Origin: an uncultured Clostridia bacterium
GTDB taxonomy: Bacteria; Bacillota; Clostridia; UBA1381
Assembly (NCBI GenBank): GCA_934489015.1
Contig: CAKSSN010000010.1
Location: forward strand, 35,402 to 99,401
Length of the DNA: 64,000 bases
Direction: 5' to 3'
Shown: one piece after another, positions 7,388 through 15,544 of the stretch
Numbering within the stretch: position 1 is the stretch's first letter
How the letters are laid out: every line of letters begins with the position of its first letter
Made by a program: the position numbers and the translations under genes
Notes under the pieces: model-generated
The model's database searches: none
Told to the model about the DNA's origin: nothing
What the model saw: the letters and a program-made list of their open reading frames with translations, nothing else

Positions 7388-7853
7388 TGAAAAGCAGATT
7401 AACGTTGCGCTTGACGATATTATGCCTGTTATGAGGGAGCAGCTATCCGTCGGCGGCAGTGTTACGTTCGGCCCAAAAGGAACGAGTATGCTTCCGCTTA
7501 TAAGGCAAAACATAGACTCTGTTGTTATTTCGCCCGTGAGCGGCACTTTGAAAAAGTACGACGTTCCGCTTTACCAAAGGGCAGACGGTCATTATGTTCT
7601 TCACAGAATTGTCGGCGTTAAGGGCGAAAGCTATGTAATGTGCGGAGACAATCAGTTTTCGCGTGAAAGAGGCATTACGGACAAGCAGATAATCGGCGTA
7701 ATGACTGCCATTATAAAGCCGGAGGGCAAAATTTTGGTGACGGATAAGGGCTATGTAAAATACGCGCGGCGCAGAGTTTTAAGGCAGAGCGTTTACGGCT
7801 TTGTATACAAGGTTAGAAGGCGTATTGCAAGAATTTTAAAAAATAAACGATGA
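7374..7853 (+). CDS. S24/S26 (signal-peptidase-like) protein without membrane anchor
   Basis: Up to 159 aa. The frame shows the signal-peptidase fold motifs: 'PKGTSMLPLI' with the candidate nucleophile Ser38, then 'VLHRIVGVKGESYVMCGDN' (residues 75-93), where the conserved box places a His (as in SipW/ER-type enzymes) rather than the Lys of bacterial SPase I. There is no N-terminal membrane segment, so the protein is probably cytoplasmic or peripheral; the C-terminus is strongly basic (many Arg/Lys after residue 125). Start: TTG 7374 has AAGGTGG six bases upstream; ATG 7380 is the alternative. The gene overlaps the PqqD-like gene, implying coupled translation. It may cut a leader peptide or may be a non-catalytic relative. 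Confidence 0.75.
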   Translation: MKMSDEKQINVALDDIMPVMREQLSVGGSVTFGPKGTSMLPLIRQNIDSVVISPVSGTLKKYDVPLYQRADGHYVLHRIVGVKGESYVMCGDNQFSRERGITDKQIIGVMTAIIKPEGKILVTDKGYVKYARRRVLRQSVYGFVYKVRRRIARILKNKR

Positions 7854-7869
7854 GGGATAGGCATAAAGT

Positions 7870-8406
7870 ATGAATAACGATATAGAAAAGGTTTTAATAA
7901 CAAAGGAAGAGCTTGACAGGATAGTCGGCGAAATTGCCGAAAAAATCAACAGGGATTTTGCCGGCGAAGAGGTTTTGCTTGCGGTAATTTTAAAGGGAAG
8001 CGTTGTTTTTGCGACAGACCTTATGCGCCGCCTTACCGTTCCGGTTATGATTGATTTTATGCAGGCTTCAAGCTACGGCACAGGCACAAAGTCAACAAAG
8101 GTTGTAAATATCAAGCTTGACCTTAAATCTGACATTGAAAACAAAAATGTTATTTTGGTTGAGGATATTGTCGATTCGGGAAACACGCTTACAAATCTTA
8201 AGGCTATGCTTCTGAGAAGAAATCCGAAAAGCCTTAAAATATGTACGCTTCTTGACAAGCCCGAAAGGCGCGAAACGGAAATTCAGCCCGATTATGTCGG
8301 AACGGAAATTCCCGACGAATTTGTTGTCGGCTACGGACTTGATTATGACGAGCATTACAGAGAGCTTCCTTATGTGGGAATACTTTCAAGAAAGGTATAC
8401 GAATAA
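7870..8406 (+). CDS. hpt: Hypoxanthine phosphoribosyltransferase
   Basis: A 178-aa purine-salvage enzyme that converts hypoxanthine or guanine plus PRPP to IMP or GMP in the cytoplasm. The PRPP-binding motif VILVEDIVDSGNTL (residues 95-108) is perfect, the 'LKGSVVFATDL' loop is present (41-51), and the length is normal for the family. It follows the S24/S26-like gene by 16 bases and may be on the same transcript, though its role is unrelated. A strong hairpin follows. Confidence 0.95.
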   Translation: MNNDIEKVLITKEELDRIVGEIAEKINRDFAGEEVLLAVILKGSVVFATDLMRRLTVPVMIDFMQASSYGTGTKSTKVVNIKLDLKSDIENKNVILVEDIVDSGNTLTNLKAMLLRRNPKSLKICTLLDKPERRETEIQPDYVGTEIPDEFVVGYGLDYDEHYRELPYVGILSRKVYE

Positions 8407-8416
8407 GGTTTTTAAA

Positions 8417-8440
8417 GCCGGCGGCATATGCGCCGCCGGC
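8417..8440 (+). terminator. Hairpin after hpt
   Basis: GCCGGCGGC (8417-8425) pairs with GCCGCCGGC (8432-8440) around a six-base loop, ten bases past the hpt stop. A T-run follows only after eight bases, so termination may be imperfect. It also faces the convergent spoIVB-like gene. Confidence 0.65.
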
Positions 8441-8593
8441 TAAAATGCGTTTTTTCGGCAGGAAAAATTTTTGAAATGCTGAAAATAAAGGAGTTTGGCT
8501 TTAGTCGTTTTGGCGGACTCTTATAAGAAGCGCTGCGCCGTACATTTAAAATTGCCGCTTGCGGAGCTTTTCTCATGCGGTAAAACCGCCCGA

Positions 8594-9565
8594 TTATCTA
8601 AGCATATTTTCGGCAAAAATCGCATAGCCGCGCTTTGGATTGCTGACAAAAACGTGCGTTACTGCGCCTATGAGCTTGCCGCCCTGAATAATCGGCGCGC
8701 CGCTCATACCCTGAACAATTCCGCCGGTTTTTTCAAGAAGCGCCTTATCGGTGATTTCTATAATCATGTTTTTGCCACCTGAGGAGCGGTTTAAAACGCG
8801 GACAACCTCTGCGGAATATTCCTTAACTCCGCCGCCGTCAACGTCGGAGAGAACAGTTGCCGCGCCCGGCGTTATTTCGCCTGCGCGCGCCGTTTCAAGC
8901 GCTTGCCTGCCCTGCGGCAAAGCTTTGACGCTTCCGTATATTCCGCTTGGCAGATTATCGGTTATTTTGCCGAGCGCCGATGAGGAAAAAGAGCCGTTTA
9001 GCTCGCCCGGAGTGTTTCGCTCGCTTTTTGTCGGCTGCGTTATGGTGCACGAGAGTATATTTCCTTTTTTTATGGTTAAAATATCACCGGTATCTATATC
9101 GGAAATACCGTGACCGAGCGCCGCAAACGTATTGTTTTTGCTGTCGTAAAACGTGAGAGTGCCGATTCCGGCGGTGCTGTCCCTGACCCAGACTCCGATT
9201 TTGTAGCCTTCCGGAGTTTTGACAGGCTTTATAACTGTGTGAAGAAGCTTTTCCTTTCGCATAACGGAAAAAACAATTTCCTGCGGCCGTGCGCTTACAT
9301 ATTCGGAAAATGATTCGATACTGTCTATTTTGTTCCCGTCCGCCGAAATTATCCTGTCACCCGTTTTAAGACCCGCCTTGTATGCGGCATTAACGGAATG
9401 TCCGTTTTCATCGGTGACTTCGGTAATTCCCGTGACCAAAAGCCCGTCGGTCTGTATGCAGACTCCGACAGCCTCTCCGGAGGGAATAACGCTCCGGCAG
9501 CTTGCGCTCGGAGCAGACAGAGCGAATGTGAAAAGAAAACAAATAAGCGTTTTTGTTTTATGCAA
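8594..9565 (-). CDS. spoIVB: SpoIVB family serine peptidase
   Basis: A 323-aa protein with an N-terminal hydrophobic segment (4-20), a PDZ domain (about 30-115, 'AGLKTGDRIISADG') and a peptidase domain that begins 'GVWVRDSTAGIGTLTFYD'. The catalytic His is in ALGHGI (H152) and the Ser in GMSGAP (S289), both intact. In sporulation SpoIVB is made in the forespore, acts across the intermembrane space and triggers SpoIVFB processing of pro-sigma-K. It is shorter than the Bacillus protein mainly at the N-terminus. Start is TTG 9565 with AAGGTGAAG upstream; no ATG is suitably placed. It stands alone and converges on hpt. Confidence 0.92.
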   Translation of the reverse strand: MHKTKTLICFLFTFALSAPSASCRSVIPSGEAVGVCIQTDGLLVTGITEVTDENGHSVNAAYKAGLKTGDRIISADGNKIDSIESFSEYVSARPQEIVFSVMRKEKLLHTVIKPVKTPEGYKIGVWVRDSTAGIGTLTFYDSKNNTFAALGHGISDIDTGDILTIKKGNILSCTITQPTKSERNTPGELNGSFSSSALGKITDNLPSGIYGSVKALPQGRQALETARAGEITPGAATVLSDVDGGGVKEYSAEVVRVLNRSSGGKNMIIEITDKALLEKTGGIVQGMSGAPIIQGGKLIGAVTHVFVSNPKRGYAIFAENMLR

Positions 9566-9797
9566 AACTTCACCTTCTTTTAAAAAGCATTGTATTATGC
9601 TTTAAATACAGGATTTTTTGTAAATTAAATCCTGTTTGCGGCCTGACGATTAAAGCAAAAATCTTTTTTCGGAGAATTTTGTTTTAACCGACAGCGCTGT
9701 ATTTAAGTTGCCCTTAAAAGCGTTTTGTATGCTGTATAAATGTTTGCAGATTTTGAAATAATATTTTTAAAAATATAAAAAAATTACGGAGAAGAAA

Positions 9798-11963
9798 ATG
9801 AATTTACTTGACAATTTAAACGAAATGCAAAAAAAGGCGGTTACTACAACCGACGGACCGCTTCTTATCCTTGCCGGTGCGGGCAGCGGAAAAACCACCG
9901 TTCTTGTTTCGCGCCTTGCGTATATTTTAAGCGAAAAAAATGTAAGCCCCTACAGAATTTTGGCAATCACATTTACAAACAAGGCGGCAAACGAGATGAA
10001 AGAGAGAATACGCGCCAAAATCGGCGATATTGCTGAGCATATGTGGATCGGCACGTTTCACTCCGTCTGCGTCAGAATTTTGAGAAGCAATATAGCCTAT
10101 ATCGGCTACAGAAGCGACTTTTTGATATATGACACAAACGACTCGAAGCTTGTTATAAAGGAATGTTTAAAGGAGCTAAACGCAGACGATAAGGAATATA
10201 CGGTGCGCGCCGTTATGAGCGAGATAAGCAATGCCAAAGACAGCTTGCAGCCGCCCGAAATTTATAAGCAGCTTCATGCGGCGGATATTAAAAAGCGTAA
10301 AATCGGAGAGATTTACGAGCTTTATCAGAAAAAACTCAAAAAAAACAACGCGCTTGATTTTGACGATCTTATAAACAAAACAATTCAGGTTTTAAGCGAA
10401 ATTCCGGACGTTTTGGAGGAATACCGTGAAAAATTCAAATACATAATGGTGGACGAGTATCAGGACACAAACAACGCGCAGTATATGCTGATTTCGCTGC
10501 TTGCCGGGAAATACAAAAACCTCTGCGTTGTCGGCGATGACGACCAGAGTATATACAAATTCAGGGGCGCGAATATTCAAAATATTCTCGGCTTTGAAAT
10601 GCAGTACCCGCAAGCGGAAACTATAAGACTTGAGCAGAATTACCGCTCCACGCAGAATATTCTTGACGCCGCAAACGCGGTTATCGCAAACAACTGCGGC
10701 AGAAAAGGAAAAAATTTGTGGACGGACAAGGGTCTCGGCGAGAAAATCATGCGGTTTACCGCGCAAAATGAGCATGAAGAGGGAAGATATATCGCCGAAA
10801 AGGTAGCCGAACACGTATCGGGCGGCGGTCATTACGGCGACTGCGCCGTTCTTTACCGCTTAAACGCTCAGTCACGTATTATCGAGGAAATGCTTATGAG
10901 AAGCGGTATTCCTTATCGCGTTCTCGGCGGTCTCAGATTTTACGACAGAAAAGAAATTAAGGATATGGTTGCATATCTTAGAATTATATATAATCCATCA
11001 GACGATGTGTGCGTAAAGCGAGTTATAAACGAGCCGAAGCGAGGAATAGGCGCCGTCACGGTCGATAAGGCGCAAAAAATCGCGAACGACAGGGGAATAT
11101 CACTTTACGAAGTTCTTAAAAATGCCGCAGAATATGACGAGATTAAAAGGTCGGCCGCAAAAATAGATGTCTTTGTGAAAATTATGGACGAGCTTTGCAA
11201 GGCGAGCGAAAAGGTAAGCCTTTCGGAGCTTCTTACAATGACGATGGATATAACGGGCTATAAAGCGATGGTGGATATGATAAGTGAGCGCGACGGAACG
11301 TCGAAGAGCGAAAACCTGCTTGAGCTTCTTTCGGCGGTTAAGCAGTATGAGGAGGACAGCGACGGCACGCTTGCGGATTTTCTTGAAAATATTGCGCTCG
11401 TTTCCGACACGGATAATTATGACAAGGACGAGGACAGCGTTGTTTTAATGACGGTGCACAGCGCAAAGGGTCTTGAATTTCCGATTGTTTTTCTTCCGGG
11501 TCTTGAAGAGGGACTTTTTCCGGGCGAGAAATCTATCGGAGAAGAGGAGGAGCTCGAAGAAGAGCGCCGTCTTTGCTATGTTGCGATTACGCGCGCAAAG
11601 GAAAGGCTTTTTATTATAAACTCACAGGAGCGAATGGTTTTCGGAAAAACAATGCCAAGACCTGTTTCGAGATTTGTTAAGGAAATTCCCGGAAAATGCC
11701 TTGAATATGAGGCAGAGCCGAAGATAAATCGCAGAGCAAATCAGATTGATGAAAAGGCGCAAAAGTGGCGCGATACGACCTTAAGTAAAGGAAAAAATAA
11801 ATTTAATGTCGGCGACAGGGTCCTGCACCGAAAATTCGGCGAGGGTACCGTTACCGGGTGTGAACGCTTCGGCGACGATTATAAGCTTGACGTTGTTTTT
11901 GACAGCTGCGGCAAGAAGCTTTTGATGTCGAACTTTGCAAAGCTTGAAAAAATAGAAAATTAG
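9798..11963 (+). CDS. pcrA: ATP-dependent DNA helicase PcrA (UvrD/Rep family)
   Basis: A 721-aa superfamily 1A helicase. Walker A AGAGSGKTT (26-34), 'TFTNKAANEM' (motif Ia), Walker B 'DEYQDTN' (about 219-225), 'GDDDQSIYKFRGA' (motif III) and 'VHSAKGLEFP' (about 552-561) are all present, and a C-terminal tail contains 'FNVGDRVLHRKFGEGTV', the PcrA-type RNA-polymerase-binding Tudor-like domain. It unwinds DNA in nucleotide-excision and mismatch repair and clears proteins from DNA. Start ATG follows ACGGAGAAG. The mutL gene follows about 210 bases later on the same strand. Confidence 0.96.
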   Translation: MNLLDNLNEMQKKAVTTTDGPLLILAGAGSGKTTVLVSRLAYILSEKNVSPYRILAITFTNKAANEMKERIRAKIGDIAEHMWIGTFHSVCVRILRSNIAYIGYRSDFLIYDTNDSKLVIKECLKELNADDKEYTVRAVMSEISNAKDSLQPPEIYKQLHAADIKKRKIGEIYELYQKKLKKNNALDFDDLINKTIQVLSEIPDVLEEYREKFKYIMVDEYQDTNNAQYMLISLLAGKYKNLCVVGDDDQSIYKFRGANIQNILGFEMQYPQAETIRLEQNYRSTQNILDAANAVIANNCGRKGKNLWTDKGLGEKIMRFTAQNEHEEGRYIAEKVAEHVSGGGHYGDCAVLYRLNAQSRIIEEMLMRSGIPYRVLGGLRFYDRKEIKDMVAYLRIIYNPSDDVCVKRVINEPKRGIGAVTVDKAQKIANDRGISLYEVLKNAAEYDEIKRSAAKIDVFVKIMDELCKASEKVSLSELLTMTMDITGYKAMVDMISERDGTSKSENLLELLSAVKQYEEDSDGTLADFLENIALVSDTDNYDKDEDSVVLMTVHSAKGLEFPIVFLPGLEEGLFPGEKSIGEEEELEEERRLCYVAITRAKERLFIINSQERMVFGKTMPRPVSRFVKEIPGKCLEYEAEPKINRRANQIDEKAQKWRDTTLSKGKNKFNVGDRVLHRKFGEGTVTGCERFGDDYKLDVVFDSCGKKLLMSNFAKLEKIEN

Positions 11964-11989
11964 TCGGCGCGCAACTTAAAGCGCTGAAC

Positions 11990-12066
11990 GGTTTGCGGCG
12001 CATGGGTTTTTAACGGATTGTTTTGAACGCAGATTTATCGGCTTTGCGGCGCATGGGTTTTTAACT
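11990..12066 (+). repeat. Short direct repeat between pcrA and mutL
   Basis: TTTGCGGCGCATGGGTTTTT occurs twice, near 11991 and 12042, about 50 bases apart, followed in each case by diverging sequence with 'GAACGCAGATT' / 'GAGCGCAGATT'. No gene is seen between 11964 and 12176. Confidence 0.6.
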
Positions 12067-12176
12067 GCTCGATTTGAGCGCAGATTATATCACTTTGCGC
12101 GGGTTTTGAAATATTTTTGCGGCAGCGGCTTTTCTGCTTGCCTACTGTAAAAAAATGCATTAAAGGGGGACAAAAC

Positions 12177-14618
12177 GTGTCTGAAATACATATTCTTCCG
12201 GTTGAAATATCGAATAAAATAGCCGCCGGCGAGGTTGTCGAACGCCCGGCGTCAGTTATAAAGGAGCTCGTTGAAAACAGCATTGACGCAGGCGCTACAA
12301 GAATAACCGTTGAAATAAAAAACGGCGGCGCAACCTATATGTGCGTTACCGACAACGGAAAAGGTATGTCGCCCGATGACGCTTTGCGTGCGTTTTACCG
12401 CCATGCGACGAGCAAAATTCAAACGGAGGACGACCTCGACGCAATATATACTCTCGGCTTTCGCGGCGAAGCTCTTTCGTCGATAGGCGCGGTTTCAAAG
12501 TCGGAGCTTTATACGCGCGCGAAAAATTCTCCGGGCGGAATATGCGTAACGTGCGAGGGCGGAGAAATAATCGCTTCCGAAGAAGAGGGTATGCCGCAGG
12601 GCACTAAATTTATAGTAAGAAATCTTTTTTATAACACTCCGGCGAGAATGAAGTTTTTGAAAAAAGACGCAACGGAAGCAGGCTACATAACGGACGTTAT
12701 GACGCATTTTATTCTGTCGCACCCCGAAATATCTTTTAAATTTATAAAAAGCGGAAAAGAAGCGCTTTTTTCACAGGGTGACGGCAGGCTTGCAAGCGCG
12801 ATTTATGCGGTTTACGGCAGGGATTATGCAAACGCCGTTTTGTCTGTTGACTATGAGCAGGGCGCCGTTAAGGTAAAGGGCGCTGCCGGAAAGGGCAATC
12901 TTGCGCGGCCGAACAGAAGCTTTCAGAGCTTTTTTATAAACGGAAGATATATAAAAAGTCCGCTTATGACAAGAGCGGTTGAGGAAGCATACAAAAATCA
13001 GATTATGATAGGGAAATATCCCGTTTGTGTTTTAAATCTCGAAATAAATCCGTCTTTTATAGATATAAACGTTCACCCGACAAAGCTTGAAGTTAAGTTT
13101 TCAAACGATAAGGAGATTTACGAGGCTGTATATTACGCGGTTAAAAACGCGCTTTACGCTATACCAGATGTGCCGCAGATTGAGAAAAAGGAGAGCAAAA
13201 ACAGCTTTTCGGTAAAAAATCTGTATTCGGGAAAAGAACAGGTTGAAATAGGCGGGTCGACAAATTCCGGTGCGGGATCTGACGAAAAAAGCGCTCTTGA
13301 AAGGTTTTTGAAAAAGGACGGCGCGCAGGCGGCAAACGGACAAAACCAGACGGACACGAATACGACAGAAAACGGCAAAATGCAGTCTGTAAGCGGAGTG
13401 CAGGCGGAGAATGAAAAAACACAGATAAGCGAAAGCGGAAAAACAGCTTTTGATACAAGCGAAGAGACTGTCAGTACCGGAGAAAAATCAGCAGATGAGA
13501 GCGAAAAGAAATTGTCGGAAAGCGGCAAGGCGGCTTTTGAAGATGAAAACAGTACATTAAAAAAAGAAGCCGCCGCAGATAAAAGCGATATAGGTGTACG
13601 GTCGGCAGAAAACCCGATCGGCGCGTTTATAAAAACGGATATAGAAACGTCAACAATTTTGAGCGAGCCGAAAAGAGAGCTTGTAATAGGAGGCCAATCC
13701 GGCGCGGCAGAAGGGCAGAGCGGCTCTTTTGCAAAGGTTGAAAAACAGTCACAACCGGGAGAAAAGGCTGAAAAGAACGTTGACGCGCAGCTTGAAAAGC
13801 AGTCACAAAAAGACGGAGATGACGGACAAAGCACATTTGCCGCACAATCAAAAAAGCTTTTGCAGACAGCTGATGAAAAAGCAAGTACCGCATTGCAAAG
13901 CGGCGTAGTGGACGGACAAAGCGCCTTTGACGCGCATGCGCAGGCTTTGTCGCAGCAAAACGAAAACGGCGCAAAGCAAAGTTTGGAAGCAGAAAATTTC
14001 GACGCTTCACCGAACAATCCGATAACAAAAAAGGAGCTTTACCGCGACCTGAAAATAGTCGGTCAGCTTTTTGATACATACATAATTGCCGAGTGCGGCT
14101 CTGACGTTATATTTGTCGATCAGCACGCAGCACATGAGAGAATAAAATACGAACAGCTTTTAAAGAGCATAGAGCAGCACGAGCTTTATCCGCAAATGCT
14201 TCTTGAGGGAATAATAGTAAAGCTCAGCGGCGCGGAGGAAGCAGCATTTGAAGCAAACGAGGAATTTTTATCGGAGCTCGGCTTTGTTGCCGAAAGCTAC
14301 GGCGAAAATACTGTTATTATCCGCGCAACTCCGCCCGACGTTGAAGCAGGCGACGCGGAGGACTTGTTTTTGGAGCTTGTGGGCGAGCTGATAAACTCAA
14401 AAAAAGAAATTATCGGCGCGAAAATGCAGCGGCTTACATATACAATAGCGTGCAAATCGGCCGTTAAGGCAAATCACAGCCTTACGGAAAAGGAAATGTA
14501 CGGGCTTATAAACGGCGTTATGGATATGGAAAACATTAACACCTGTCCGCACGGCAGACCCATAATGATTAAAATGACAAAAAAAGAGCTTGAAAAGGAA
14601 TTTAAAAGAATTGTCTGA
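12177..14618 (+). CDS. mutL: DNA mismatch repair protein MutL with very long linker
   Basis: An 813-aa MutL. The GHKL ATPase domain has 'ELVENSIDAGA' (30-40), 'TDNGKGM' (about 61-67) and 'GFRGEALSSI'. The C-terminal endonuclease domain has DQHAAHER (from residue ~648), 'ACKSAVKAN' and CPHGRP (~790), so nicking activity is expected. Between them (about residues 335-612) lies an unusually long Ser/Gln/Lys/Glu-rich, low-complexity linker. GTG 12177 with AAAGGGGG upstream is the likely start; the open frame extends further 5' but without a ribosome binding site. No mutS gene lies beside it in this window. Confidence 0.95.
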   Translation: MSEIHILPVEISNKIAAGEVVERPASVIKELVENSIDAGATRITVEIKNGGATYMCVTDNGKGMSPDDALRAFYRHATSKIQTEDDLDAIYTLGFRGEALSSIGAVSKSELYTRAKNSPGGICVTCEGGEIIASEEEGMPQGTKFIVRNLFYNTPARMKFLKKDATEAGYITDVMTHFILSHPEISFKFIKSGKEALFSQGDGRLASAIYAVYGRDYANAVLSVDYEQGAVKVKGAAGKGNLARPNRSFQSFFINGRYIKSPLMTRAVEEAYKNQIMIGKYPVCVLNLEINPSFIDINVHPTKLEVKFSNDKEIYEAVYYAVKNALYAIPDVPQIEKKESKNSFSVKNLYSGKEQVEIGGSTNSGAGSDEKSALERFLKKDGAQAANGQNQTDTNTTENGKMQSVSGVQAENEKTQISESGKTAFDTSEETVSTGEKSADESEKKLSESGKAAFEDENSTLKKEAAADKSDIGVRSAENPIGAFIKTDIETSTILSEPKRELVIGGQSGAAEGQSGSFAKVEKQSQPGEKAEKNVDAQLEKQSQKDGDDGQSTFAAQSKKLLQTADEKASTALQSGVVDGQSAFDAHAQALSQQNENGAKQSLEAENFDASPNNPITKKELYRDLKIVGQLFDTYIIAECGSDVIFVDQHAAHERIKYEQLLKSIEQHELYPQMLLEGIIVKLSGAEEAAFEANEEFLSELGFVAESYGENTVIIRATPPDVEAGDAEDLFLELVGELINSKKEIIGAKMQRLTYTIACKSAVKANHSLTEKEMYGLINGVMDMENINTCPHGRPIMIKMTKKELEKEFKRIV

Positions 14619-14641
14619 TTTTATAAGAAAGCGGAGATTTT

Positions 14642-15418
14642 ATGAAAATAAATGATATAATAAGTCTTATTGAAAACGAAGCGCCCGAAAAATACGCGCT
14701 TTCGTGGGATAATCCGGGACTTTTAATCGGCGATCGGGACGCGGATGTAAAACGCGCGCTTCTTTGCCTTGACGTTACGGAGCAAACGGCTCTTCAGGCG
14801 GTGCGCGAGGGGTGTGGCATTATAATTTCGCATCACCCTATGTTTTTCGGCGGCGTGAAAAGGCTTACGGCGGACACGGCTGTCGGCAGAACGGTCAGCA
14901 TCTTGATGAAAAAAGATATTGCCGTTTACGCGTGCCACACTAACATGGACGCGGCGAAAAACGGGATAAATGCGCGTCTTGCGGAGCTTTTTTCGCTCAG
15001 CGACTGCACAATTTTGGCGCCCGATGAGCGATTTGAAAATATCGGCATAGGCAGAGTCGGCGTTTTGCCTGAGGAACTGTCAATCAAGGAGCTTTGCGAG
15101 GCAGCGAAAAAGCTTTTAAAAACGCCGTTTGTGCGCGCCGTTATGGGCGGCAGCGGGAAAATTAAAAAACTTGCGGTTGCTTCCGGAAGCTGCGCGGAAT
15201 ATATTCCGAGAGCAAAAATGCTCGGCGCCGACGCGATTATTACCGCCGACATGAAATATCACGACAGCCTTGACGCGTTCGAGGACGGGATATATGTAAT
15301 CGACGCGGGTCACTATCCGACCGAATTTCTTGTTACGGATATTTTTGAGCGGATTTTAAAGGGCGCGCCGATTGAAACGGTCAAGTCGGAAAACAGGGAT
15401 GTTTTCACAATAATATAA
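14642..15418 (+). CDS. Nif3-like dinuclear metal centre protein (GTP cyclohydrolase I type 2 family)
   Basis: A 258-aa NIF3-family protein without the internal insert found in longer Bacillus YqfO-type members. Metal-binding motifs are present: 'ISHHPMFFGG' (about 59-69), 'ACHTNMDAAKNGIN' (near 97-111) and a C-terminal 'DAGHYPTEF'. Family members form toroidal hexamers and their physiological reaction is unsettled despite the cyclohydrolase label. It starts 23 bases after mutL behind GCGGAG and probably shares its mRNA. Confidence 0.92.
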   Translation: MKINDIISLIENEAPEKYALSWDNPGLLIGDRDADVKRALLCLDVTEQTALQAVREGCGIIISHHPMFFGGVKRLTADTAVGRTVSILMKKDIAVYACHTNMDAAKNGINARLAELFSLSDCTILAPDERFENIGIGRVGVLPEELSIKELCEAAKKLLKTPFVRAVMGGSGKIKKLAVASGSCAEYIPRAKMLGADAIITADMKYHDSLDAFEDGIYVIDAGHYPTEFLVTDIFERILKGAPIETVKSENRDVFTII

Positions 15419-15456
15419 ACAACATATTAATTTTTCATTACAAATCAAATACTTTG

Positions 15457-15485
15457 TTGCTATTTGCTCAGGATTGTTTTATAAT
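15457..15485 (+). promoter_or_regulatory. Sigma-A-type promoter ahead of the envelope-polymer cluster
   Basis: TTGCTA (15457-15462), 17-base spacer, TATAAT (15480-15485), about 60 bases before the TTG start of the first glycosyltransferase. Confidence 0.6.
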
Positions 15486-15544
15486 ATAAGATAGAAAAAT
15501 ATAACAGATTGATTTAAATAAAAATCCGGAAGGGTGTGTAACGA

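Noticed and set aside
5398..7853. Lasso-peptide or PQQ/radical-SAM cluster
   Set aside because: No B-type cyclase, transglutaminase-like protease, radical-SAM enzyme or ABC exporter lies in the locus, so only the looser 'peptide-modification-like' label is supported.
13154..14017. 287-aa minus-strand frame rich in Ser, Cys and Phe
   Set aside because: Mirror image of the low-complexity MutL linker; no start site and no family resemblance.
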